Source: Jeongeupia chitinilytica
GTDB taxonomy: Bacteria; Pseudomonadota; Gammaproteobacteria; Burkholderiales; Chitinibacteraceae
Length of the DNA: 64,000 nt
Reading direction: 5' to 3'
Assembly: GCF_014652315.1 (NCBI RefSeq)
Contig: NZ_BMYO01000011.1
Coordinates: 1-64,000 of the forward strand
A program made the position numbers and the translations under genes. Of the stretch, positions 32,577-40,257 are shown in pieces (within the stretch, counting starts at the first letter, position 1; each line of letters starts with the position of its first letter). The notes below the pieces were generated by a model, which searched no databases, was not told where the DNA came from, and worked only from the letters and a program-made list of their open reading frames with translations.

Positions 32577-32908
32577 CACGCTCGTTTCCTTTCCAGCGCA
32601 CGCTGGCCTGATGCAATAAATGAATGCAAAAAAATCGCGAAAAAAAAGCCGGCCACAGGCCAGCTTTTTCGAGGTGTTCGGGCAGTCTGCAAAGCCGTGT
32701 CTTGTGGACAGGCGCGGCGCGCGAATCAGATTAGGCCGACATCCGCACATTCCGCCGAGGGCAAGGGCTGCACCAACCACAAACCGGTACTATTTGGCTT
32801 GGTCGGATGATCGAGTGTGCCAGAAAAATTCGGCGCTGCATTGTTTGAAACGCAAAAAACTTAATGTAGGTCAGTACCTTGGGACTACATGCGCTCAGCG
32901 GTCAGCGG
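32577..32908. other. intergenic region between the macrodomain gene and gltB
   Basis: This 332-base stretch carries no convincing gene. It holds the terminator-like hairpin at 32634-32669 and, at its right end, most of a 7-bp tandem repeat. The promoter of the right gltBD operon must be inside it, but I see no consensus box. It is AT-richer than the flanking genes. A sigma-54-like TGGCAC occurs on the minus strand without the matching GC at the right distance. Confidence 0.6.
32634..32669 (-). terminator. terminator-like hairpin upstream of gltB
   Basis: On the minus strand, AAAGC-T-GGCC and GGCC-G-GCTTT form a stem with one mismatch and a 3-base loop, followed by eight T. It may end the hemF-permease-macrodomain transcript, or be an attenuator in the gltB leader if the gltB promoter lies further upstream. 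Confidence 0.7.
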
Positions 32909-32920
32909 TCAGCGGTCAGC
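32896..32920. repeat. 7-bp tandem repeat at the end of the macrodomain gene
   Basis: The unit CAGCGGT is repeated about 3.6 times without interruption. The minus-strand stop codon of the macrodomain gene (32909-32911) lies inside it. Because the unit is not a multiple of three, a change in copy number could change the last codons. Confidence 0.85.
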
Positions 32921-33412
32921 GCCAAGCCTTGCCCGGTAAGCGTTCAGCGCGCCGTCATCGAAAGGAACAAAGCGGATTTCGGCGACACCAAACGGCGCCG
33001 CCAGTACGGTGGTGACGGCAATATCGACCGCCGCGGCCAGCGGATAACCGTAGACGCCGCAGCTGATCGCCGGAAACGCGATGCTCGCCACACCGTTCTC
33101 GGCCGCCAGTTTCAGGCATTCGCGATAGCAGCTGGCCAGCAGTTCGGCCTCGCCATGGCCGCCTCCCCGCCAGACCGGACCGACGGTGTGGATCACGTGG
33201 CGTGCCGGCAGCAGATAGCCACCGGTGATGCGCGCCTGCCCGGTCGGGCAGCCTTTCAAACTGCGGCATTCGGCCAGCAGTCCGGGGCCGGCGGCGCGAT
33301 GGATCGCGCCGTCGACGCCACCGCCGCCGAGCAGCGATTCGTTCGCGGCATTGACGATCGCGTCGACCGCCATCGTCGTGATGTCGCCCGGCGTGATCAG
33401 GATGCGGCTCAT
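32909..33412 (-). CDS. macrodomain protein (MacroD/YmdB-type ADP-ribose hydrolase)
   Basis: A 167-residue single macrodomain. It carries the ligand-binding loops of the MacroD/YmdB class: NAANESLLGGGGVDGAIHRA, the GYLLPARHVIHTVGPVW segment and AFPAISCGVYGYP. Members remove ADP-ribose from protein side chains or deacetylate O-acetyl-ADP-ribose. Its ATG overlaps the stop of the permease gene (ATGA), so it is coupled to hemF and an amino acid permease. The functional reason for this grouping is not obvious. Confidence 0.93.
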   Translation of the reverse strand: MSRILITPGDITTMAVDAIVNAANESLLGGGGVDGAIHRAAGPGLLAECRSLKGCPTGQARITGGYLLPARHVIHTVGPVWRGGGHGEAELLASCYRECLKLAAENGVASIAFPAISCGVYGYPLAAAVDIAVTTVLAAPFGVAEIRFVPFDDGALNAYRARLGADR

Positions 33413-34671
33413 GCCTTGCTCCCGACCCGGATCGCGACCGACTGCCGCCACCACGCCCAGCCGGCGACCAGCGCGATCGCCAGCGCCGACCAGCGCGCGC
33501 CGGAAACGAAGAACGGCACGAATACCGCCGTACCGAGCAGCGCCGCCAGCGCCCGGCGTCGCGTTGCCGCATCGGGGAAATGCCGCCACGCCGCCCAGAA
33601 GGTGAACAGGTAGACGAGCAGGAAGTTGAGGTCGGCCAGGTGGATGATCGCCGTTTCGTTCTGCCCGGACAGCCGCAGCCCGAGCAGTACCAGCGCGTAA
33701 AGCCCCGCCAGCAGCCACAGCGCCGGCACCGGGGTCTCGCCACGGCCTTCGGTGCGGGCCAGCCACGCCGGCAGGCCGCCGTCGCGTGCGGTTGCCGACA
33801 TCAGCCGTCCGGCCGCGAGCACCCAGACATTGCTGGTGACGAACAGCAGCACACCGCCGATCAGGTCGGCGGCCAGCCCGGCCCGCGGGCCGACACTGCG
33901 CGCCAGCAGGTCGGTGATCACCGCATACTGGCCGGCGATGTCGCTGGCCGGCACGACCAGCGCGTAAACGACGGCGATGCCGAGGTAGAGCCCGCCGACC
34001 GCGACCAGCGCCAGCCGGATCGCACGCGGGAACGTCGTTTCCGGCGTCCGGACCTGGGTGGCCACGGTCGAGACGTTTTCCCAGCCGAGAAAGGAAAAGA
34101 AGCACACCGATGCGGCAATTCCGACCGCCCACAGGCCGTTCGGCGCGAACGGCGCCAGATTGGCCGGGTCGCTGGCCGGCAGCGCCAGTACCAGCACGCC
34201 GATCAGCACGATGACCAGCAAGGAGAGCATCGCCGTCTGCGCCCGGCTGCCGAAACGCAGGCCGCCGAGGTTGAACGCCACATTGCCCCACATCACCGCG
34301 ATTGCCGTCAGCGTCAGCCCCCACGGACTGGTGATGCCGAGCGCGTGGCAGAAGTAGCGCGCCGCAGCGAGGCCGACGACCGGGTTGCCGAGGATCATCG
34401 TCCCGAGCAGCAGCAAGGCGGCGATCCGTGCCATCACCGGCGGGAAACACACGCCGAGGAAGCGGACGATGCCGCTGCTGTCCGGATACGCGACCGAAAT
34501 GCGCGCGAACACCAGCGCCACCGGGTACGACAGCGCCACCAGCGCCAGCCACGCGATCAGCGCCGCCGGGCCGGCAATCTCGGCCGCCATCGCCGGGATC
34601 ACCAGAATCCCCGAGCCGACCAGCGACGACACGTAGTACGCGGTCAGGTGGCGGGTGCTGAGCAGCGACAT
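33409..34671 (-). CDS. APC superfamily amino acid permease (YjeH-like)
   Basis: A 420-residue membrane protein with about 12 predicted helices. The first helix has VSSLVGSGILVIPAMAAEIAG, the GSGI substrate-loop motif of the amino acid-polyamine-organocation superfamily. FFSFLGWENVSTVATQVRTPETTFPRAI is the conserved region after TM5-6. The length and motifs are closest to the YjeH/YcjF-type exporters and permeases. Its ATG is one base past the hemF stop, and its stop overlaps the macrodomain start, giving a tight three-gene operon. The substrate is not predictable. Confidence 0.88.
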   Translation of the reverse strand: MSLLSTRHLTAYYVSSLVGSGILVIPAMAAEIAGPAALIAWLALVALSYPVALVFARISVAYPDSSGIVRFLGVCFPPVMARIAALLLLGTMILGNPVVGLAAARYFCHALGITSPWGLTLTAIAVMWGNVAFNLGGLRFGSRAQTAMLSLLVIVLIGVLVLALPASDPANLAPFAPNGLWAVGIAASVCFFSFLGWENVSTVATQVRTPETTFPRAIRLALVAVGGLYLGIAVVYALVVPASDIAGQYAVITDLLARSVGPRAGLAADLIGGVLLFVTSNVWVLAAGRLMSATARDGGLPAWLARTEGRGETPVPALWLLAGLYALVLLGLRLSGQNETAIIHLADLNFLLVYLFTFWAAWRHFPDAATRRRALAALLGTAVFVPFFVSGARWSALAIALVAGWAWWRQSVAIRVGSKA

Positions 34672-34672
34672 C

Positions 34673-35572
34673 TCAGGCCAGCCAGTCGCGGATCGGCAGG
34701 AAATCGGTCAGCAGGCGCTCTTCTTCCGAGCCCTGCGGTGGCTGCCAGTCGTAGCGCCATTTGGCCGATGGCGGCATCGAGCACAGGATGGATTCGGTCC
34801 GGCCGCCCGACTGCAGGCCGAACAGCGTGCCGCGGTCCCAAACGAGGTTGAACTCGACGTAACGCCCGCGCCGGTACGCCTGCCATTCGCGCTCGCGCTC
34901 GGCCCAGGGCAGCTCGCGCCGACGTTCGACGATGGTCGTGTACGCCGGCAGGAAGGCGTCGCCGACGGCGCGGATCATCGCGAAACCACCGTCGAAGCCG
35001 AGCTCGGTCAGGTCGTCGAAAAAGATGCCGCCGATGCCGCGCGCCTCGTTGCGGTGCTTGAGGAAGAAGTAGCGGTCGCACCAGGCCTTGAACTTTGGGT
35101 AGTAGGCCTCACCGGACGGCGCCAGTGCATCGCGGCAGGTTGCATGGAAGTGGACCGCGTCCTCTTCGAAGCCGTAGTAGGGCGTCAGGTCCATGCCGCC
35201 GCCGAACCAGAACACGTCGTCGACGCCGTCGGCATAGGCGCGGAAGAAGCGTACGTTCAGGTGGACGGTGGGGATGTAGGGATTCTTCGGGTGCAGCACC
35301 AGCGACACGCCCATCGCCTCCCAGGCGCGGCCGGCCAGCTCCGGCCGGTGCGCGGTCGCCGACGCAGGCATCGCATCGCCGAGCACGTGCGAGAACAGCA
35401 CGCCGCCGCGCTCGAACAGTGCCGACTCCTCGATCACCCGGCTGACCCCGCCGCCGCCGGCCGGGCGCTCCCAGCGGTCGGCGATGAAGGTGCCACCGTC
35501 GTACGCCTCCAGTGTGGCAACGATGTTCTGCTGCAGCGAAAGCAGGTAGTCCTTGACGGCGATCGGGTTCAT
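34673..35572 (-). CDS. hemF: oxygen-dependent coproporphyrinogen III oxidase
   Basis: HemF decarboxylates coproporphyrinogen III to protoporphyrinogen IX using O2, in haem biosynthesis. The 299-residue protein has the family length (E. coli 299). FGGGMDLTPYYGFEEDA is the signature, and the conserved KNPYIPTVHLNVRFF, RGIGGIFFDD and RYVEFNLVWDRGTLFGLQSGGRTESILCSMPP segments are intact. It is the first gene of a three-gene operon with a permease and a macrodomain gene. An aerobic enzyme implies an oxygen-respiring lifestyle; whether HemN also exists is not seen here. Confidence 0.96.
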   Translation of the reverse strand: MNPIAVKDYLLSLQQNIVATLEAYDGGTFIADRWERPAGGGGVSRVIEESALFERGGVLFSHVLGDAMPASATAHRPELAGRAWEAMGVSLVLHPKNPYIPTVHLNVRFFRAYADGVDDVFWFGGGMDLTPYYGFEEDAVHFHATCRDALAPSGEAYYPKFKAWCDRYFFLKHRNEARGIGGIFFDDLTELGFDGGFAMIRAVGDAFLPAYTTIVERRRELPWAEREREWQAYRRGRYVEFNLVWDRGTLFGLQSGGRTESILCSMPPSAKWRYDWQPPQGSEEERLLTDFLPIRDWLA

Positions 35573-35852
35573 TCGGCGTTCCGGTTAATCAGTGGCAATC
35601 CCCGGATGATACGCCTGTCGCCGCCCTGCTTCGCGCGGCAGCCGACGGCAAAACGGCCCGTTACACGGGCCGCTGAACGATAGCTCACCTCAGTAGGCGA
35701 ACGAGCCAAAGCAGTTTGTTCACGCCCGAAGCGCAGGAACCGGAATGGACATCAAGTCCATGAGGACGACCCGAAGGTAGCCCCCTTGCGGGGATCCGGA
35801 GCATCGGACGAGGACAAAAATGCGCGGGCGCAGGCGCCTAATGAGGTCGAGC
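35573..35852 (-). other. intergenic region with a possible structured element
   Basis: Between the copper chaperone gene and hemF lie 280 bases without a convincing ORF. About 35690-35820 shows several short hairpins on the minus strand, including CCCC-GCAA-GGGG, TGGAC-TTGAT-GTCCA and CGAAGG/CCTTCG-like segments, followed by the terminator at 35650-35672. It could be the structured 3' end of the chaperone transcript, a small RNA, or a dispersed repeat. I cannot name it. Confidence 0.4.
35650..35672 (-). terminator. Rho-independent terminator before hemF
   Basis: On the minus strand, CGGCCCG-TGTAA-CGGGCCG followed by TTTT. It lies 180 bases past the copper chaperone gene and would close that transcript, including the structured intergenic stretch. 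Confidence 0.78.
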
Positions 35853-36326
35853 TCAGTGCTGGTGCATCGTCTCGGCCTTGGCCCCCATCGCCTCGACCTT
35901 GATGTCGACCTTGACGTTGCCGGCGCGCTTGAACTTCAGCGTCAGCGGAAACTTGTCGCCCTCTTTCAGCGGTACCGCCAGCTTGAACAGCATCACGTGA
36001 TAGCCGCCTGGCTTGAGCTCGGTCTCGGCCTTGGCCGGGATGTCGACGGCGGTCACCGCGTTCATTTTCATCACGCCGTTGTCGAGTTTCATCTGGTGCA
36101 ACTCGGCCTTGTCGGCCGCATCAGTCTCGACACCGATCAGTTGGTCGGCCGTATCGCCGTTGTTTTTCACCAGCAGGAAGACGCCGGCATTCTGCGCACC
36201 CGGTGGCGTGGCGCGCGTCCACGGGTGATGGATGAACAGGTCGCCGGCCTTGTATTCGTGGGCGTTGGCGGTCAGCGACAGCGCGGCCAGAACAAGGCCG
36301 CAGCAGAAGGTGCGAAGGGAAATCAT
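35853..36326 (-). CDS. periplasmic copper chaperone PCu(A)C
   Basis: A 157-residue secreted protein with signal peptide MISLRTFCCGLVLAALSLTANA. The mature domain carries the copper-binding H-M motif spread over ELHQMKLDNGVMKMN and PGGYHVMLF, which fits H(M)X10MX21HXM. The C-terminus is rich in Met and His (AETMHQH). PCu(A)C proteins deliver Cu(I) to the CuA or CuB site of cytochrome oxidases with a Sco partner. ATG 36326 gives a clean signal peptide; the frame extends upstream without family similarity. It follows a small Cys-rich gene by 17 bases. Confidence 0.92.
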   Translation of the reverse strand: MISLRTFCCGLVLAALSLTANAHEYKAGDLFIHHPWTRATPPGAQNAGVFLLVKNNGDTADQLIGVETDAADKAELHQMKLDNGVMKMNAVTAVDIPAKAETELKPGGYHVMLFKLAVPLKEGDKFPLTLKFKRAGNVKVDIKVEAMGAKAETMHQH

Positions 36327-36343
36327 CGGAGGATCCTGTGGAG

Positions 36344-36664
36344 TCATTGAAGGGTGGCGCGGGACGATGACACCGCCGGCGGCCCCCTCGCCCGGCACGC
36401 CGGCGCATCACCACCGCAATCCACAAGCGACACCACGGCGACTTCGACCGCGTGGAGCGGATCGAACGGCACGGTCGGCAACGTGGCCGTCAGCGCCGCC
36501 GGCATGCAGCAAGGCGCGTCATGGCAATCGGTAGCATTGCCGGACGGCACGGGGCCGGCGGCGGAGCAGACGACGGGTTTTGTCGCCGTGGCATACGCCA
36601 GCGGCAAGCCGCGACCGGACAGTGCAAGGCAGAGCAGCAGCAGCGTCAGCAGGCGAACGCGCAT
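36344..36664 (-). CDS. small secreted Cys-rich protein, possibly DUF2946-like
   Basis: A 106-residue protein with a signal peptide (MRVRLLTLLLLCLALSGRGLPLAYA) and a mature part holding six cysteines, including DCHDAPCCMP. Size, N-terminal hydrophobic segment, Cys/His pairs and position 17 bases before a copper chaperone gene recall DUF2946-type small proteins near copper genes. That assignment is tentative. I chose ATG 36664 because it starts the signal peptide; the longer frame from 36763 is unlikely. The role may be copper binding in the periplasm (inference). Confidence 0.55.
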   Translation of the reverse strand: MRVRLLTLLLLCLALSGRGLPLAYATATKPVVCSAAGPVPSGNATDCHDAPCCMPAALTATLPTVPFDPLHAVEVAVVSLVDCGGDAPACRARGPPAVSSSRATLQ

Positions 36665-36849
36665 CGGAACCCGGTCGGGATGAGAATGGGACGGATTGTA
36701 CGGACGCACGCAGGCAACAAAAAGGCCAGACTGCGGGGCCTGGCCTTGGTGCATGCATCGCACAGCGTGCTCAAATCAGATATCGGTAATATTCACAAAA
36801 AAAGCAAGCATTTTTCCTGCCGTCGATCACCGCCAGCCGGGCTGCCAGC

Positions 36850-36877
36850 CAAAACAAGGGCCACCCGAAGGTGGCCC
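36850..36877 (-). terminator. Rho-independent terminator of panD
   Basis: On the minus strand, GGGCCACC-TTCG-GGTGGCCC followed by TTGTTTT, 22 bases after the panD stop. The UUCG-type tetraloop adds stability. Confidence 0.87.
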
Positions 36878-36899
36878 GATTCGGCAACAGCCCTGAGGA

Positions 36900-37280
36900 T
36901 CAGGCCAGTTGCGGCGGCGTGGCGCTCTTGACACTGACGATGCGGTTGGCTTCGTTGACGAAGACCAGCGACGGCGAGTGCTGCTTCAGCTCGGCTTCGT
37001 CGTAGCGGCCGAAGGTCGCGATGATCAGCAGATCGCCGACCTGGGCCTGGCGTGCCGCCGAGCCGTTGACCGAGATGATGCCCGAGCCGCGCGCCGCCTT
37101 GATGGCATACGTCGCCAGACGGGCGCCGTTGGTGACGTTCCAGATCTCGATTTCTTCGAATTCGAGGATGTTGGCCGCTTCCAGCAGATCCTCGTCGATC
37201 GCACACGAACCCTCGTAATTGAGTTCCGAATGCGTCGTCGTAACGCGGTGGATCTTGGATTTGAGCATCGAACGTTGCAT
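36900..37280 (-). CDS. panD: aspartate 1-decarboxylase
   Basis: PanD makes beta-alanine from aspartate for pantothenate and coenzyme A. It is made as a proenzyme that cleaves itself between Gly24 and Ser25, the serine becoming a pyruvoyl group. Here NYEGSCAID places the Gly-Ser bond exactly at 24-25. The 126-residue length and GSAARQAQVGDLLIIATF are typical. ATG 37280 has GAGG eight bases upstream. It is a single-gene unit; panB and panC are not nearby. Confidence 0.97.
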   Translation of the reverse strand: MQRSMLKSKIHRVTTTHSELNYEGSCAIDEDLLEAANILEFEEIEIWNVTNGARLATYAIKAARGSGIISVNGSAARQAQVGDLLIIATFGRYDEAELKQHSPSLVFVNEANRIVSVKSATPPQLA

Positions 37281-37433
37281 GGCGAACCTCGGCCTGACCG
37301 AAACGGGTAAACAGGGCTCAGGATTATAAACCTCGTGTCCGGCAATCCAAGCGGTATTTTCGCCAAGCCGCCGGCTTGAGCCATCCTTCCGTCCCGCTGG
37401 GACACGCAAGGCACGGTTTCGATCCGCCAGCGC

Positions 37434-37459
37434 GAAAAAAAACCGGGCACAAGGCCCGG
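37434..37459 (-). terminator. Rho-independent terminator of the M60-like peptidase gene
   Basis: On the minus strand, CCGGGC-CTTGT-GCCCGG followed by eight T, about 27 bases beyond the stop. Confidence 0.88.
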
Positions 37460-37486
37460 CCAACGAGTGCTCCAGAAAAAACGGCT

Positions 37487-39427
37487 TCAGTAGAATTTGT
37501 ACCTGATGTTGCTGTCCCGGTTGTCCCAGATCGGCGCGGACAACGGCTGCAGCCCCATCGCCGACAGCGTCGACTTCGTCGCCGCATCGACCGGAATCCC
37601 CCAGCGCTCGAAAAAGCCGCTCAGGTCGTAACTGGCGACGCGGCTGGTCTCGATCACGAAGGTCTGCTTCCTGGCCGCGTCGGTCGCCGGACGCTGCGCC
37701 GCCGGCATGTTCCGGTAGTTGGTGCCGAGCTTTGCGTAAAAGTCGCGACCGAAAGCCAGATCGAGCTGCCAGAACATCGTCGCCCGCACGAACAGGTCGG
37801 ACTGCGCGGCAAAATCGCGGCCCGGCTGCGCCAGATAGGCGAAGGTCTTGGTCCACGTGCCCTGCGTTTCGTAGCGCGACGGCTGGCCCAGCGCACGCTG
37901 CACGTAGGCCGACGACAGGTTGACCGTGACCTCGGTCTGGTCGGCCCAGGTCATCGTCGACATCTGGTACTGGTGGCCGAGCTCGTGCCACGGGCCCCAG
38001 CCGTCGGTTGCGAGTTTGCCCGCGTTGAGTACCGCGCCGATCGCGCCGTCGTCGGATGCGCTGGCCATCCGGTACTGCCACGAATACATCCAGCCGGTGT
38101 ACGGCGACAGCTCGACGAAGTGGAAGCGGTGCGGCGTCGGGTTGTGCGGCCAGGCGTTGCCCGGCCTGATGCCGTACTGCTCGTCCTCGAGGTCGACGAC
38201 GCGGTCCCACAGCTGCAGCAGCGCCACCGGATCATCGACGTGCTTCTTCGCCTTGGCCAGCGTCGCCGTCAGCATGGTCCGCTTGCCGACGAGTTCGGCA
38301 TACGGCGCGTTGCCGTAGGTCGCGAGCATCTGTGTCCAGTCGGCAGCGCTGTGCTGGCCGAGCACGAAGCGCGGCATCACCCGGCCGCCGGAGACGATCT
38401 CGACATTCATCTCGCCACCGGTCGGGTCATTGAATACCGAGACGTAGACGGCGCCGGTCTTTGTGGCCGTGATCGTCGTCGAACCGGTCGCCAGTTTCAC
38501 CTTCTGGTCGCTGTCGTAGTTCCAGGTATCGTCGTCGATCGAATGGATCCAGATTTCCGGCACCCGGCTCGGTGCGGCGCCGGTGGCGTAATAGCTGACG
38601 ACGAGCACGTCGCCGGGCTGGACCCAGTAGCCGGTCGACTGGAACGGTGTGTGGTTGAACGAGCGCAACTGCGCCGAACGCAGCTTGCCGATATCGCCCG
38701 GCTGCTCAAGCAGCAGCTTGCGGGCCGGAACGAGGCTAGCGGATGGCGCAGGTGCCGGTGTGGGTGCCGGTGTGGGTGCCGGTGTTGGAACCGGTGTTGG
38801 AACCGGCGTCGGTGCTGGCGTCGGTGCTGGCGTCGGTGCCGGCGTCGGTGCTGGTGTCGGTGCTGGTGTCGGTGTCGGTGCTGGTGTCGGTGCTGGTGTC
38901 GGTGCTGGTGTCGGTGCTGGTGTCGGTGCTGGTGTCGGTGCTGGTGTCGGTGTTGCCGAACCGATCAACAGCCAGACCTTGCCCGAACCGGCAATGCCGG
39001 AACTGGTTGCCGGGCTGTCGCCGCGTGTCCACCACTGGTTCTCGTACACCTTGCCGTTGAAGCTGACCCGTTGTCCTGCGGTATCGTAGGTTCTGGCTGC
39101 GTCCCAGGCCGGATACTGCCCCGCCGGGGCCGGAGTTGCGACAGGTGCCGGTGCCGGAGCGGGCGTCGGAACCGGTGTAGGGGTTGGCGCAGGCGATGGG
39201 GCGGGAGTCGGCGCTGGTGTGGACGCCGTACCGGCGATCTCCCACGGTCCCCACTGCTCGGCACCCGGCGTGTTGCCCTGCGTCCACCATTTGGCGCGCC
39301 AGGTCTTGCCGGCGAAGTCGGCGGTGTCCCCGGCCACGTAAATCCGGGTGTTGTTCCACGCTGCAGCCCACGCCGGCGACGTCAGTGCCAGCAGCAGCGC
39401 TGCGGCGATCGTCCGCTTCTTCCCCAT
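37487..39427 (-). CDS. secreted M60-like zinc metallopeptidase with two chitin-binding modules
   Basis: A 646-residue exoprotein. The order is: signal peptide 1-22, CBM5/12 chitin-binding module about 23-66 (AKWWTQGNTPG..WGPW), Pro/Thr/Ala linker, second CBM5/12 about 102-156 (NQWWTRGDSP), long PTPA-repeat linker to about 227, and an M60-like peptidase region to the end. The zinc site is His481-Glu482-x-x-His485 (GPWHELGHQYQ) with a further Glu499, matching HExxHx(8,28)E of the M60/enhancin-like family, which cleaves glycoproteins such as mucins. Chitin anchoring plus glycoprotein cleavage suggests attack on arthropod or fungal surfaces (inference). It is a single-gene unit. Confidence 0.88.
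   Translation of the reverse strand: MGKKRTIAAALLLALTSPAWAAAWNNTRIYVAGDTADFAGKTWRAKWWTQGNTPGAEQWGPWEIAGTASTPAPTPAPSPAPTPTPVPTPAPAPAPVATPAPAGQYPAWDAARTYDTAGQRVSFNGKVYENQWWTRGDSPATSSGIAGSGKVWLLIGSATPTPAPTPAPTPAPTPAPTPAPTPAPTPTPAPTPAPTPAPTPAPTPAPTPVPTPVPTPAPTPAPTPAPAPSASLVPARKLLLEQPGDIGKLRSAQLRSFNHTPFQSTGYWVQPGDVLVVSYYATGAAPSRVPEIWIHSIDDDTWNYDSDQKVKLATGSTTITATKTGAVYVSVFNDPTGGEMNVEIVSGGRVMPRFVLGQHSAADWTQMLATYGNAPYAELVGKRTMLTATLAKAKKHVDDPVALLQLWDRVVDLEDEQYGIRPGNAWPHNPTPHRFHFVELSPYTGWMYSWQYRMASASDDGAIGAVLNAGKLATDGWGPWHELGHQYQMSTMTWADQTEVTVNLSSAYVQRALGQPSRYETQGTWTKTFAYLAQPGRDFAAQSDLFVRATMFWQLDLAFGRDFYAKLGTNYRNMPAAQRPATDAARKQTFVIETSRVASYDLSGFFERWGIPVDAATKSTLSAMGLQPLSAPIWDNRDSNIRYKFY
38752..38952 (-). 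repeat. 12-bp minisatellite coding for the PTPA linker
   Basis: On the plus strand the pattern GTGTCGGTGCTG and close variants recur for about 200 bases without breaking the reading frame. It encodes a (Pro-Thr-Pro-Ala/Val)n linker between the second chitin-binding module and the peptidase. The left part is degenerate and the right part nearly pure, so copy number could vary between strains. Confidence 0.9.
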
Positions 39428-39643
39428 CCCGCCTGTCCTTGATTGTCCACTCCGTCGGCAGACGGAGGCAGGCGATTCTTAAGGCGATGCCGGGGCAAGG
39501 CAAGCGTCAGTCAGGCTTAAATATCATCAAAACAACATATTCTAATGACATGCCTTTCTGGCAAGAGGAGGAGGCGGTCACCCGTCCGCCCGGACCTGCC
39601 GGTCATCGCATTCCCTCGGCGGATCGGCGGCGGTAGCGGGCAT

Positions 39644-39670
39644 GAAAAAACCGGCCGCCCGGGCCGGTTT
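39644..39670 (-). terminator. Rho-independent terminator after the zinc-ribbon/RNase operon
   Basis: On the minus strand, AAACCGGCC and GGCCGGTTT form a 9-bp stem followed by a T-run, 18 bases after the stop at 39688. The 216 bases between it and the peptidase gene start include an AT-rich stretch (about 39518-39550) that may hold the peptidase promoter. Confidence 0.88.
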
Positions 39671-39687
39671 CCGGTGCGCCTGCCGAT

Positions 39688-40245
39688 TCAGGCGGCGCGA
39701 TAGACGAGGCAGCCGTCGAGCAGGAATTCGCCCGGCGCGACCCGGTCGCCGAGTTCGACCCGCTCGAAATTGAGCTGCGCACCGTCGACGACGACCCAGG
39801 CCGGGATCGGCTTGTCGCCGTAGCGGCCGACCAGTTCGTCGGCACGCACGACGTTGCGGTGCTCGACGCGCGGTGGCTGACTCGGCGGCGTGTCGGGCTC
39901 GGATTGGGGCCGGGCGGCATCGGGGGCCGACGCGGGATTCAGTTCGCCGGCCTGCGTCGGCAGGTTGCGCAGGTAAAGCCCGAACGCCCACGCGGGAATG
40001 ATCACCCGGCGTACCCGCTTGGTGTTGTCGACGACGCAGGCAATGCCGAACGAGTCGCCGCATTTGGGGCAACGGGCGGTTGCGGCGATCGCCAGATGGT
40101 CTTCGACCAGCCGGGCCGCGCCTTCCATGTCGCGCGCCTGCAGCATGGTGCCGCAGCGCACGCACGGCTTGGAGAATTGCTTGACCTGCTCGCCGTTGCG
40201 AAAGCGCACCGGCAGCAGTTCATCGAGTTTTCGTTTGGGCAACAT
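39688..40245 (-). CDS. hypothetical zinc-ribbon protein
   Basis: A 185-residue soluble protein. Two CxxC knuckles (CVRCG at about 28-32 and CPKCG at about 59-63) probably bind one zinc ion. The middle is a Pro/Ser-rich linker and the C-terminal part is a small beta-rich domain (PAWVVVDGAQLNFERVELGD). I do not recognise the family. It follows the RNase II-type gene by 12 bases and ends in a terminator, so it belongs to that operon. A role in RNA metabolism is only suggested by the linkage. Confidence 0.75.
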   Translation of the reverse strand: MLPKRKLDELLPVRFRNGEQVKQFSKPCVRCGTMLQARDMEGAARLVEDHLAIAATARCPKCGDSFGIACVVDNTKRVRRVIIPAWAFGLYLRNLPTQAGELNPASAPDAARPQSEPDTPPSQPPRVEHRNVVRADELVGRYGDKPIPAWVVVDGAQLNFERVELGDRVAPGEFLLDGCLVYRAA

Positions 40246-40257
40246 GGTCGGACCCGC

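Noticed and set aside
32800..32830. Sigma-54 promoter for gltB (TGGCAC on the minus strand)
   Set aside because: The required GC dinucleotide is not at the fixed distance from GG.
38752..38952. CRISPR array
   Set aside because: The short repeats have no unique spacers, stay in frame and encode a PTPA linker.
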